A stretch of 64,000 nucleotides of DNA from contig JAVGWX010000002.1 of the NCBI GenBank assembly GCA_036924085.1, positions 87,439,704-87,503,703 on the forward strand, written 5' to 3'. A program made the position numbers and the translations under genes. The notes below the pieces were generated by a model. It was given only the letters and a program-made list of their open reading frames with translations. It was not told the origin of the DNA and did no database searches. The stretch is from Ariolimax columbianus. Lineage: Eukaryota > Mollusca > Gastropoda > Stylommatophora > Arionidae. Position 1 is the first letter of the stretch, and each line of letters starts with the position of its first letter. Positions 34,043 through 43,854 of the stretch are shown piece after piece.

Positions 34043-34769
34043 GTAAGTCAAAGATGTTACGGGAAGCAGATCAAGGGAACACTTTCACAAAATATTGTCA
34101 TTTCGAAACTAAATTTCACTGGGTGGATTTATATGGCTGAGGAATACAGACGGCTCGGCTCGCCTTTCCAGTTTGACGCGTTGTGCAGATTAGATTTTTA
34201 TTTTATCTCCGATTACAAAATATATAAGCCTTAGCGAGGCATATAATGCTGTCCACCTTCACGAAGGACAGACATCCACGCCGTTATTAGCAATTTTTTA
34301 TCTTCAGCAATTCCGAAGATTCTGGTTGAGTGTTGTCGGGGCATGAAAGGGGAGAAAAGAATAGTACAATTGAAAACCTGCAAATCATGTGGTAAAAATA
34401 AGACTAAAGATGGCTTGGCATGGGGCAGCTAGATCATTCTGTAGATACATTAGGCCACACAAACTCCATCAACTGTAGACAAATCAACTGGGAAGAAATA
34501 TGTAGCTGAACCATGAGATAGTCGGTTGTCAAGAGGGTTAAAGCTGCGATGCAAAGAAGGACACAATGAATCTGCATCGCGAACTTACCTTTTTTTTTTT
34601 TTTTTTTTTTTGTTGTTGTTGCTCAATGCAAGCTTTTTTTTTAACCTTTTTGCAACATCCATGAATCGAGAGACCTATCATTAGGTAAATCGAAAACCAT
34701 TATGAAAATCTAGAAACGATTATTTTAATCACAGGATGACTAATAGATCTAGCTGAACACCAATGGCAA
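34043..34769. other. Intron sequence, poly-T run
   Basis: A T-rich run occurs at 34591-34612. No exon or TE match was recognised. Confidence 0.4.
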
Positions 34770-35395
34770 TCCACAACATGTAGTATTTCTGACATATGCA
34801 CAATCACTACTCCATGCACTGAAATTCAAGAAACTGCCAGATCTACAGGCTCTACTCTGAACTGAGCAACCAGCTCAAGATTCTCATGCAGTGGATACTT
34901 TCTCATTGTGGAGTACCAGGAAACGAGAGAGCAGACCAACTGGCAAAGAAGGGTACTGCAGCCGAGCAACCATATGTGCCAGTTACATACCAACAGAAGA
35001 TAAGGATGATCAAATCAATCACCAGACGATTACCATAAGATGAACAGACAAGAACAGACTGTTGTGTTGAGCCTTAGAACAGGACACAACCGACTCCACA
35101 GCCACATGTATACAAAAAAGAAGATTGGCAACTCAACCATGTGTACATGTGGACAGGCACCCTAGACAGCGGACAGGCACCCCAGGCAGAAGAGCACATA
35201 CTACAGAACTGCCCCGAATATGATATACAGATAAAATCTCACTGGCCCATGGAAACAACACTGGAAGAGAAATTTTATGGACCTGTATGTGAACTGCAAA
35301 AGAAAGTGAAATTTATACAAGAGACAACATTCCAGATATAGAGAAAATTTTAAAGCGAACGAAAGAAGAAGAAGAAGAAGAAGAAGAGGATCCAG
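34770..35395 (+). mobile_element. I-group LINE 3' fragment (RNase H end) with (GAA)n tail
   Basis: TYAQSLLHALKFKKLPDLQA, LSHCGVPGNERADQLAKKGT and MNRQEQTVVLSLRTGHNRLH are RNase H and Cys/His-tail sequence, then QAEEHILQNCPEYD and LEEKFYGPVCELQKK to a stop, followed by (GAA)n at 35364-35388. It is related to LINE-A but a different subfamily. Confidence 0.75.
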
Positions 35396-35439
35396 TTTCA
35401 AAAAGACAGTGGGTACGCCAGCATTGTTTCCTTTCACCG

Positions 35440-36440
35440 AGTCTCTAAAACGCATATTCTAAGATGTTGATAGAGAATGTTGTTCAGAGTTGTAATAGGG
35501 GTGTCAAAGTCAATGGTATGAAAGTTAATATCACCAAATTTGCATATGACCACGCCAGAGTAGGAGAATGAGTACCAATATTGCAAATGATGTTCCGGCA
35601 AGTTAACAGCACAGGCAAAGGGTTTCCCATGAATATAAGCACATTGAAGACAAAGATTTTGGTAATATCCAAGCAACACAAGCAAATAAATCCAATCATC
35701 AATGGAAAAGTAACAAGTACAGAAGTTTACATATTTGTAGCAAACCATAACAGACGATGCCCGCAATTAGACAGAGAAATTAAAACAAGAGTTGCACTGG
35801 GGACGGCGTGGGCTAGTGGTTAAGTGACACGGCTTACAACCAGAAAATGCTGGGTTCGATCCCCATCACAGCACCGGTCGTTACTCCGAGGAAGTAAACC
35901 CTTTGAAAATGCAGGAGGAAGCAGACCCTTACATAAAATGGATGCTGAAGTCGGATGCACTGGGCCAACAGGTGCAAAATAAAAACCACAGGGCAACGCA
36001 CACCGCCTTGGAGATTAGAGAAATAAGGCGAGCAAACAACAACAACAACAAAAAAAGAATTGTATTGGCAAAGAAAGGCTTCAGGGAAAAACAGAAATTG
36101 TACACCTCAAAGAATATCGTGATAGAACTGATGAAACGAGTATTCGACACTCATTTGTGGCCAATTGTGTTGTTTTGGGCTGAAACATAGCCTCTAGCCT
36201 AGAAGGATGAAAACAGCTTGGAGCATTTTGAAATGTGGTGCTACCGTAGAATGGAACGAGTGAGAAGGACAGAAAGAAGATAAATAACAATGTCCTCACT
36301 GAAGTAGACGAACAAAAAACAAATATTGAAAATGATACAAAAACGAAAGTTGAGTTGGCTGGGAAACAATTTGTGACATGAAAATCTTCGTATTATCTTA
36401 TAGAACAGTCTCCAGCGTTAAAGATTAAAAGAGGCCATAG
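35440..36440 (+). mobile_element. RTE-like LINE fragment, split by a SINE
   Basis: KVNSTGKGFPMNISTLKTKI ... DREIKTRVAL before the SINE, and RIVLAKKGFREKQKLYTSKN ... FEMWCYRRMERVRRTERR after it. Removing the 254-bp SINE and one target duplication restores collinearity with RTE-type RT C-termini (EIKTRIALAK). Stops are present. Confidence 0.7.
35801..36054 (+). mobile_element. SINE-B copy 2, tRNA-derived, nested in an RTE relic
   Basis: GGGCTAGTGGTTAAGTGACA (A box) and GCTGGGTTCGATCCCCATCA (B box, close to canonical), a body as at 22636 and an (AAC)n/A-rich tail. The flanks AAGAGTTGCACTGG (35787-35800) and AAGAATTGTATTGG (36055-36068) are a 14-bp target duplication with three transitions. Confidence 0.85.
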
Positions 36441-37040
36441 ACAAAAAAGCTGAGACAAAGTACAGCTTTCGACAAAATAGGTTCTGTGCAGACCAAATAG
36501 CTACTCAGAGAATAATAGTTAAACAAGGCGAGAATGGGAACTAGCAGCGTTATATCAGATTCATTTACAGAAAAATCAATTGGAAGGTTTAAGTAGAGAA
36601 TCTCTCTAAATTGTACACTGGTACTGTGAAGCACTCATGATATTCGCTAACATAATTATGTTAGGTGTTCAGTCCCACTCAGCAAATTGCGAATAGTGTA
36701 GATGTTGTCTGGGCCATTTGAGATATGAACTGGTGTGCGACAGGAATGTCTTTTATCACCATGTCTCAATTGACTATTGACTGGATTATGAAGACAATAA
36801 CATGAACCAACAGAAACTCTTACACAACAACTTGATTATCTGAACCTTACCGGTGGATTGGCGCTTTTGCCCCGTAACTGTTATCCGTTGCAAAATAGAA
36901 TAAGAGCACTTTTTAGAAGACCAGAAACACTGGGATTGAACATACACAGAGTACGAAACTCAGAATATGAGAATAAATGCAACTAACAGCAATAACAGTA
37001 AAGCAGCAGCAAATAAGGCGCCATAACTGGCTGCGGGTCT
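36441..37040 (+). mobile_element. LINE RT fragment, degraded
   Basis: YSFRQNRFCADQIATQRIIV and LTIDWIMKTIT are pieces of LINE RT (FRxxRSCxDQI; a TIDWIMK-type motif). Many stops interrupt it. Confidence 0.5.
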
Positions 37041-37044
37041 ACAT

Positions 37045-37325
37045 TGTTCTTGTTTTATTTCATTATAGATGCCGCCAGACCATGGATTTGCCGGGAATTC
37101 ACACTAGTCGACGTCTTGCACTTGTATACATGGAAACGTGTTGTTGTTTTTCATTTGGACTGGTTAATTCGTTCGTTTTGTGTGTTTTCTTCCGTCCGAT
37201 TATCTTGGAATGGACATCGGCTATATGAATAGCAGTACACTTAAACATGTGTCACATTTCAAAGTCAAGTTCACACGGCTGAACTTCACGAGATTGGCGC
37301 CCCTTGCCCTAGCTGAAGGCAGTGT
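37045..37325 (+). repeat. Dispersed repeat E, copy 3
   Basis: It carries ATGCCGCCAGACCATGGATT, GAATTCACACTAGTCGAC, TCCGTCCGATTATCTTGGAA and GCTGAACTTCACGAGATTGG. It is collinear with 39590-39839 plus 41940-41990 and, inverted, with 43070-43365. No coding potential. Confidence 0.65.
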
Positions 37326-38033
37326 CAGCTATGTTGTATGAAATTTAGACACAACTATAATGAACTGCTACCTGGAGAGAGATGTGCTCGGCCAGGTGTG
37401 TAGCGGTCCAAGACACACCGTTGTTGTATGGCGACAGCTGGTACTACAAACTGCAATAACAGTGACTCAACTACCTTCTATGTTATGGGACTGATGAGGA
37501 TAATGATGATGATGATGATGAACAGGAATTAGATTGTGCCGTGAAACACACTCATACAAAACGTGGAATTATTCAAATATTGTGGTACGAATATACTTAA
37601 ATTGTGAGATACAAGTACGGATATCAAATTAAGAATACAAAAAGTGAGAGGAGCTTTCATTGCATTGAAACTCACTAAAATCAAAAGCAATTAAGTTCAA
37701 CACAACAATACAAATCTTCAACTCCAATATAAAATCAGAATTATTATATAGTCTGGAAAAACGGAGAAAAACAAAAACAACCTAAAAGATACAGACTTTC
37801 ATAAATGTATGCAAAAAACATTACTACAATTGCTTAAATACAGACTGTTTGTAAACTAATCTGCTGTAGCATCGCGCTTATACTTCGTGTGGAGCAAAAA
37901 GGTCAATCAATCAATCAATCAATAAATCAATGTTAATATATTATGACCTTCTCCAAATCATTTCTTTTCTCTGTCTCTCCCTCTTTCACTTTCTCTCTCT
38001 CTCCTTCAATTTCTCTCTCTCTATCTCTATCTT

Positions 38034-38065
<32 letters not shown>

Positions 38066-38100
38066 CCTCACATTCTGTCTCTCTAAGGGTAATCATGATC
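37326..38100. other. Intron sequence with simple repeats
   Basis: (ATG)n near 37500-37521, (AATC)n near 37905-37932 and a CT-rich tract at 37966-38085. No gene was seen. Confidence 0.6.
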
Positions 38101-38385
38101 AGGTGTAACATACCGATCGAGACCAAACTTCACGACCTTCTTATTATTTCTTGAAACAGGCTAGCCAGCGAGATGGGCAGCGACACTGCAATCCTTGTAG
38201 TGGGGAGTTTAGTGACGGGTGTTCCATTGTAGTGGACCACCGTCTCATGTTCAGCTCAGGGTGTAAGAATAGCCACTGTAACCTGCTACCAGAGAAATGC
38301 CAAGAGATAACTCAACACAAGTAGTTTCGACCAACAACGGAAATAAAATAAGCTGACAGCAGCCAACGACTCCTAACTGGTTGGT

Positions 38386-38552
38386 CAGCGAGTCATAGCT
38401 GGCTGATTGCATCAGAGTCAGCGACTCGTTGCTGGTTGATTGCTTCAAGAGCAGCGACTCATAGCTGGCTGATTGCATCAGGGTCAGCGACTCATAGCTG
38501 GCTGATTGCATCAGGGTCAGCGACTCATAGCTGACTGATTGCATCAAAATAA
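38386..38552. repeat. 33-bp minisatellite, about 5 copies
   Basis: The unit is AGCGACTCATAGCTGGCTGA followed by TTGCATCAGGGTC. It keeps frames open on both strands; the long minus frame over it is not regarded as a gene. Confidence 0.9.
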
Positions 38553-38781
38553 AAAGCCAAGAAAAGTCAGATTTGTTTGTGTCGAGAAACGCGATGTCGC
38601 AGCCTGGCTGTAACTCACGACATAACGTCATTATCAAGACGACCGCCAAAGAAGGAAGAAGAAAGATAACAAGAACAATTACAGCAACGTAGTGCCTTCA
38701 ACCAATGTATTTCTAACAACCATTTCACTAATCTGCCTTTTTGCTAATCTATTTGTGATCTAGAACTGCAGATTCATGCAG

Positions 38782-38810
38782 GTTCAGCCGGACAGTCGTC
38801 CTGGATCAGA
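38782..38810 (+). CDS. Candidate 29-nt microexon linking hexosaminidase modules 1 and 2
   Basis: Acceptor ATGCAG and a perfect donor A|GTAAGT define 29 nt. With phase 2 from 34042 it reads (R)FSRTVVLDQ, where FSR matches the Ser-Arg end motif of the family's C-terminal domain. Its phase-1 end fits the next exon at 46491 to give DQ-N-PQVKITIQPVIDY. Two independent phase matches plus the FSR motif support it. As an alternative, the exon could run on to a TAG at 38867-38869 and terminate module 1. The upstream pyrimidine tract is modest. Confidence 0.6.
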
Positions 38811-39061
38811 GTAAGTATGCTGTCACAGTATGCATTAAGTATGCACAGATCGCTCTGGTTATGGAGTAGTTAGCCGTATGCAAAAAGTTGATATCCTGTC
38901 TATTTTTTGGATTAATTTGACGCAAATGGTTACAAATACCAGTGGCCCATTGGCCTGAAAGGGGAGTAATGAATAGCGGAACTGTAACCTACTAGATATA
39001 TCGTAAGATACAACTAAGGAATAATAGAGATTTGGATTGGCTAGCTCATCCAACAGAACCT

Positions 39062-39448
39062 TAAAGCCATGAGAACATCAATTGGTATAGACGGGTATAC
39101 ATTTGAAGCCATGAAAACATCAATTGGTATAGACGAGTATACATTTGAAGCCATGAAAACATCAATTGGTATAGACGGGTATACATTTGAAGCCATGAAA
39201 ACATCAATTGGTATAAACGGGTATACATTTGAATCCATGAAAACATCAATTGGTATAGATGTATATACATCTAAAGCCATGAAAATATCAATTGGTATAG
39301 ATGTATATACATCTAAAGCCATGAAAATATCAATTGGTATAGACGGGTATACATTTGAAGCCATAAAAACATCAAATGGTATAGACGGATATACATTTGA
39401 ATCCATGAAAATATCAATTGGTATCGACGGGTATACATTTGATGATTT
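39062..39448. repeat. 42-bp minisatellite, about 9 copies
   Basis: The unit is GAAGCCATGAAAACATCAAT followed by TGGTATAGACGGGTATACATTT. It gives a 14-residue repeating frame (AMKTSIGIDGYTFE) on plus and another on minus. No flanking exon evidence supports translation. Confidence 0.93.
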
Positions 39449-40534
39449 ATAGTAAATTTGTTGAAGTTCGTTGCTCCACTGGAAGCTGAAGAGATTTCAA
39501 TTGATTTATAGGGCCAGAAGTGGCCCCTTACAGAATGCCAGAGCAGCAAAAATGGCACCTAGCAGGCTAACTTTTCCCTTTCGTCTTAGACCATCATGGA
39601 TGCTGCCAGATATGGTTTGGCTACGATTTAGTCCACTATGCCGCATATGATTTGAATGGAATTCATACTAATCAACTATTGACACTTGAGTGCACGAAAA
39701 TGTTTTGTGGTATTCAACTTGGATTAGTTAATTTGTTCATTTTGTGGGTTTTTTTTCCCTCCGATTATCCTGGCATGGTCATAGGCTATTTGAAATAGCA
39801 TGTCGGTTACCTTTTATCGTATTTACACGGACCCGTACCAAAGAAAGAAAAAGATAGAGCAGATGAAATTGGATACAGGCCTATCAGTCTACTGAGCTGT
39901 GTAGGTAAACTGATGGAGCGTATGATAAACACCAGACTGATGTGGCATCTGGAAGAAAAATACATTAATTCCACAGCAAGCAGGATTTAGACAACACAGA
40001 TCCACTGACGACCAGATCACTCTCATAGCACAGGAAATAGAGGATGCTTACCAAGAGCAAAAAAGCATGCAGTAGCGTTTTTAGCGGATCTAGAGAAAGC
40101 ATTTGACAAGGTGTGGAAAGAGGGACTTCAGTCAAGCTACGAAGATGTGAAGTATCTGGAAAAATGTGCAGATGGATCAGCCACTACCTCGAACACAGAA
40201 CAGCCAGAGTTCAAGTACAAGGGCAGATGAGCAAAAAGGTGACACTGGAGCAAGGAGTATCCCGAAGGAGAATACTGTCACACACACTTTTCCTGGTGTA
40301 TATAAACAACATCATAGAGAATATACCAAGAAGAGTCCACAGCTCCATGTTTGTAGACGATCTGGCTATGTGGACATCTGAAAAAAATCTCACCGTAGCA
40401 AACAATCGGATGCAGCAGGCCCTAACACGTTGGAGGAGTGGGCGAAATATCTACAGCCAAACGACAACCCAAACTACTTGGGCGTCACATTTGATTGGCG
40501 TTTAACATGGAAAAGTCAGATCGAAACAAACTGA

Positions 40535-41011
40535 ATGAGATCCAGACAAAGAATCGCAATCATGAGGAAACTTGCTGGCACAAGCTGGGGAGCAGACGAA
40601 AGAATACTTAAGAAACTGTACACTGGAAGAGTGAGACCAGTTCTCGAGTATGGCATTGTGGCATGGGCAACAGCAGAAAAGGCGAACTTCGATAAAATTA
40701 GCAAACTTCAAAACCAAGCCATGAGAGTTATAACAGGAGGCATGAAGTCAACGCCAATTGTAGAACTTGAAAAGACTACAAATCTGCAATCTATGACCGA
40801 CAGAAGAGACTGCAGAGCCCAGCACCAAGCAGAAAAACTCAGAAGACTGACAGACCATCCAATGCATCAGAGACTAAATAGATTTGGAAAAGGGGAACTA
40901 AAGCGGAGAAACTTTGCAGAAATAGCCAAAGCAAAGATGAGCGAAGACCCTATGAACACCATAACAACACCAAAGCAACATGGAAGCAGCATATCATTCC
41001 GGAGGTGGTAG
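40535..41011 (+). pseudogene. LINE-A copy 2: RT thumb/connection segment
   Basis: A 158-residue frame opening with ATG right after TGA: MRSRQRIAIMRKLAGTSWGA, VRPVLEYGIVAWATAEKANF. It is collinear with residues 1-150 of the frame at 409-1809 (-). It ends by frameshift at about 40975. Confidence 0.82.
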
Positions 41012-41103
41012 AAAATGTACCAGGTATTTAAAACAAGAACAGCCAGAATGAAAAAGGAAGAAGACACATAACCCTGAGGTACATAGCGGAAAACTACCCA
41101 AGC

Positions 41104-41904
41104 ATGGACTGGACCCATGCATACACCGACGGTTCTGTAACAAACACAACACAGAATGGAGGGGGATGGCTATTCCTGAGCCTAACAAATGGTAGAAAAA
41201 TAACACTGTCAGTGGCAAATGGAAAATTATCAAGCAATTTTAGAGCGGAGGCAGATGCACTGAAGGCTGCAGTTAAAGCAATGCTGACAGGCGAAAGCAA
41301 TGAAAGCCAGATAGTCCTGTTTACAGATGCCCTGACAGTAGTTACAGCACTAAAAAGCGAGAAAAATACAGAACTTAATGATTTAAGAACAGTACTCTGT
41401 CAACTATGTCAGCAGTCCGCACCAAAAAGAGTAGTGGTACAGTGGGTTCCATTCCACTGTAACATCCAAGGCAACGAGGAGGCAGACAGACTGGCAAAAG
41501 AAGGTGCAAGACTATCACAACCAGATTCTAGTGTGACCTACGATGAGTCCAAAAGGTTTATTAGGGCCAGATACATGGCCAAATTGGAAACAGAACATAC
41601 TGGTTACACAAAAAACGATGCCTACTACAGAAGAGAGCAGGTCGTGGTCTTCAGAATCCGCACAGGCAAAAACAGACTGAGGTACCACCTATTCAATAAA
41701 CTGAAGATAGGTGGCGCTGATGAATGCCCTTCTGGTACCGGGAAAATGACCGCTGAAAAGCTGCTGCAACATTGCCCGACGTACGAGGATCAGAGAGAGC
41801 AGACGTGGCCATCACCAGAGCCAACACTAGACAAGCTCTATGGCAGTGTGGACAGCCTCAGGATGGCAGCTGCTTTCATCGAACAAATTCAAGTTGACGT
41901 CTGA
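41104..41904 (+). pseudogene. LINE-A copy 2: RNase H domain, catalytic residues intact
   Basis: MDWTHAYTDGSVTNTTQNGG (Asp), NFRAEADALKAAV (Glu), IVLFTDALTVVTALKS (Asp) and QGNEEADRLAKEGA (Asp) supply all four RNase H carboxylates. The Cys/His tail is partly lost: ADECPSGTGKMTAEKLLQHC, where CPCG has become CPSG and the His is Lys. The frame continues to the stop just before the (GAA)n tail. Confidence 0.85.
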
Positions 41905-41999
41905 CAGCGTAAGAAGAAGAAGAAGAAGTATTTACACGGGCCAGTACTCACAGCTGAACTTCACGAGGTTGATGCTATGTTTGCTGACAGTGTAAGTTT

Positions 42000-43069
42000 T
42001 GGTGTGGTTAGAAAACTACACATGGACTGATAATTGACTAACCCATCGTCTAGGAGTGATTCGGCCCTGTCCGGTTAGCAGACACTTCACTGGCACGGTG
42101 AGTGATGCTTTTAACCTTCGCGGCCTCCGTTCCAAGGCAGCGGAGCACTCGCCTCCATTCAAAGAGTTCACAGTGACCTCGGTCGACACACTTCCCACGA
42201 AACCACAGCCACAAGGCGTCAGGGATCCATCTCCGGATATTGGAAGTCCAATGAGAATTGCAAGTAGTAATATTCATTTTTGCCGCAGCACGTGGTCGAT
42301 CAACGATGCCTAAGCAAACATTACTATTACAAACATATTACTTTAAATCCGGATGTAGTTGTAGTTTCTCCAGCAATTGTCTTACATGTTAAGATTGCTA
42401 TCCCCAACTACAACCCTCTGTATTCGCCTTTTACCTCATCCACGGGTATGCATTTGAACTTCTTTTCTCCCTATTAAATATCATCGATCCTGAAGGTACG
42501 TTGACAAACACCTCCTATATTAATTATGCCCACAGTGTACTGGCCATGTTGGAGCTGATGACAACTGAAGTGTTGCAATGTTGCCTCTGTAACAGTGACT
42601 TTGCGAATATTAAATTGAGACAAGAAATTTCTCAGTGGCCGTTAATAAGTTGAAGAGAGTGTAATCGTTCAATCAAAAAATTATTTAAAAGTATATCTTC
42701 AGGATAGATGGTATTTATTGGGGAGAAAAGAAGTTCCACTGCGTACCCGTGGATGAGGTAAAAGGCGAATACAGAGGGTTGTAAATGGGTCTAGCAATTC
42801 TCATCGAACTTTAAATATCCGGTGATGAAACTCTGACGGCTTGTGGTCTCATTGTAAGTTTGTCGACCGAGGTCTCTAAGAAATTATTTAATGGGGGGTG
42901 AGTATTTCGCTGGTTTGGAGTGGGGGCAGTGAGGATTAAAGGTATCATTGAGAGTGTGAGTGATGTGTTTTAGGTATGTTGCTAAATGGGTAGGATCTAA
43001 TCTATTTGTGTGTTAGTTCACTATTGGTTCACGTGTAAAATCTTAACCACACACAAAAAAACGGCACTA
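42000..43069. other. Intron sequence, nothing recognised
   Basis: Two blocks near 42405-42455 and 42745-42785 are roughly inverted relative to each other (ACAACCCTCTGTATTCGCCT and AGGCGAATACAGAGGGTTGT), forming a long-range inverted repeat of at least 20 bp with ~330 bp between. No exon found. Confidence 0.5.
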
Positions 43070-43365
43070 TTAGCAAGAAGGGCGAAGAGTGCCAAATTCG
43101 CGAAGTTCATTCATGTGCACTGGACCGTGGAAATGCAACACAGGGTAACCGAAATACCATTTCAAATAGTCTGTGACCATGCCAGGATAATCGTAGGGTA
43201 AAAACCCCCAAAAATGTACAAACTAGCTAACTAATCCAAATATAAAAACCACAACACATATTTATCCACACAAGCGTCAATCGTTGATTAGTATGAATTC
43301 CAGTTAAATCAGTGGTCTGGCAGCATCATTATGTACTAAAATGTAAGAGCAAACTTAGACCGTCG
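43070..43365 (-). repeat. Dispersed repeat E, copy 5
   Basis: The minus strand carries GATGCTGCCAGACCACTGAT, GAATTCATACTAATCAACGA and GATTATCCTGGCATGGTCAC, collinear with the other E copies. Confidence 0.65.
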
Positions 43366-43462
43366 GCCTGTTGAACTTTTGTTGGCACAGCAGGACATAA
43401 TATTGGGAAGATGTTGATCAATATGAAAGGGGCACGTTGAAATTCTGTTAGTGCGACTGAAA

Positions 43463-43800
43463 GTGATGAAACGGATAATGATAAAGATGGTGGGCGATGA
43501 TAACGATGATGATGTTGGTGATTAAAATGGAGATGATGATGATAAAGAGGATGATGTTAGTGGTCAAGATGCAGATGATGATGATGATGATGAAGATCAT
43601 GATGTTAGTGGTCAAGATGGAGATTATGATGATGATGTTGGTGGTCAAGATGGAGATGATGATGTTGGTGGTCAAGATGGAGATGATGATGTTGGTGTTC
43701 AAGATGGAGATGATGATGATAAAAATGATGATGGTGGTTGTTAAGATGGACATGATGATGATGATGATAAAGAAAGTGATGTTGGCTGTTAAGATGGAGT
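43463..43800. repeat. GAT-rich minisatellite
   Basis: Irregular units built on GATGATGATGTTGGTGGTCA followed by AGATGGA, 27 to 39 bp long. Open frames on both strands are compositional artefacts. Confidence 0.92.
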
Positions 43801-43854
43801 AAATTATAATCAAGATGGTATTGTTTGAGTCATTTTGTTTTTAATATCGTCTAA

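Larger units (their letters stand above)
39831..41927 (+). mobile_element. LINE-A copy 2: 5'-truncated, with 12-bp TSD and (GAA)n tail
   Basis: It starts within the RT (PVPKKEKDRADEIGYRPISL in shifting frames) and runs through RNase H to TTGACGTCTGACAGCGTAAG plus (AAG)n. It is flanked by GTATTTACACGG at 39819-39830 and 41928-41939, a perfect target-site duplication, so it is relatively recent. RT is frameshifted several times. The catalytic box reads SSMFVDDLAMW, with Ala to Val beside the Asp pair. A TGA stop followed at once by ATG lies at about 40532-40537. Confidence 0.93.
39590..41990 (+). repeat. Dispersed repeat E, copy 4, split by LINE-A
   Basis: 39590-39830 matches the first part of repeat E (GATTATCCTGGCATGGTCAT) and 41940-41990 matches the end (GCTGAACTTCACGAGGTTGA). 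The LINE-A insertion at 39831-41927 and its target duplication separate them, so repeat E was here first. Confidence 0.75.

Noticed and set aside
39041..39558. Repetitive frames on both strands over the 42-bp array
   Set aside because: A period of 42 keeps all frames open; both strands look equally protein-like, which argues against either being real.
43448..43813. Ile-rich and Met-rich frames
   Set aside because: Translation of a GAT-rich minisatellite.
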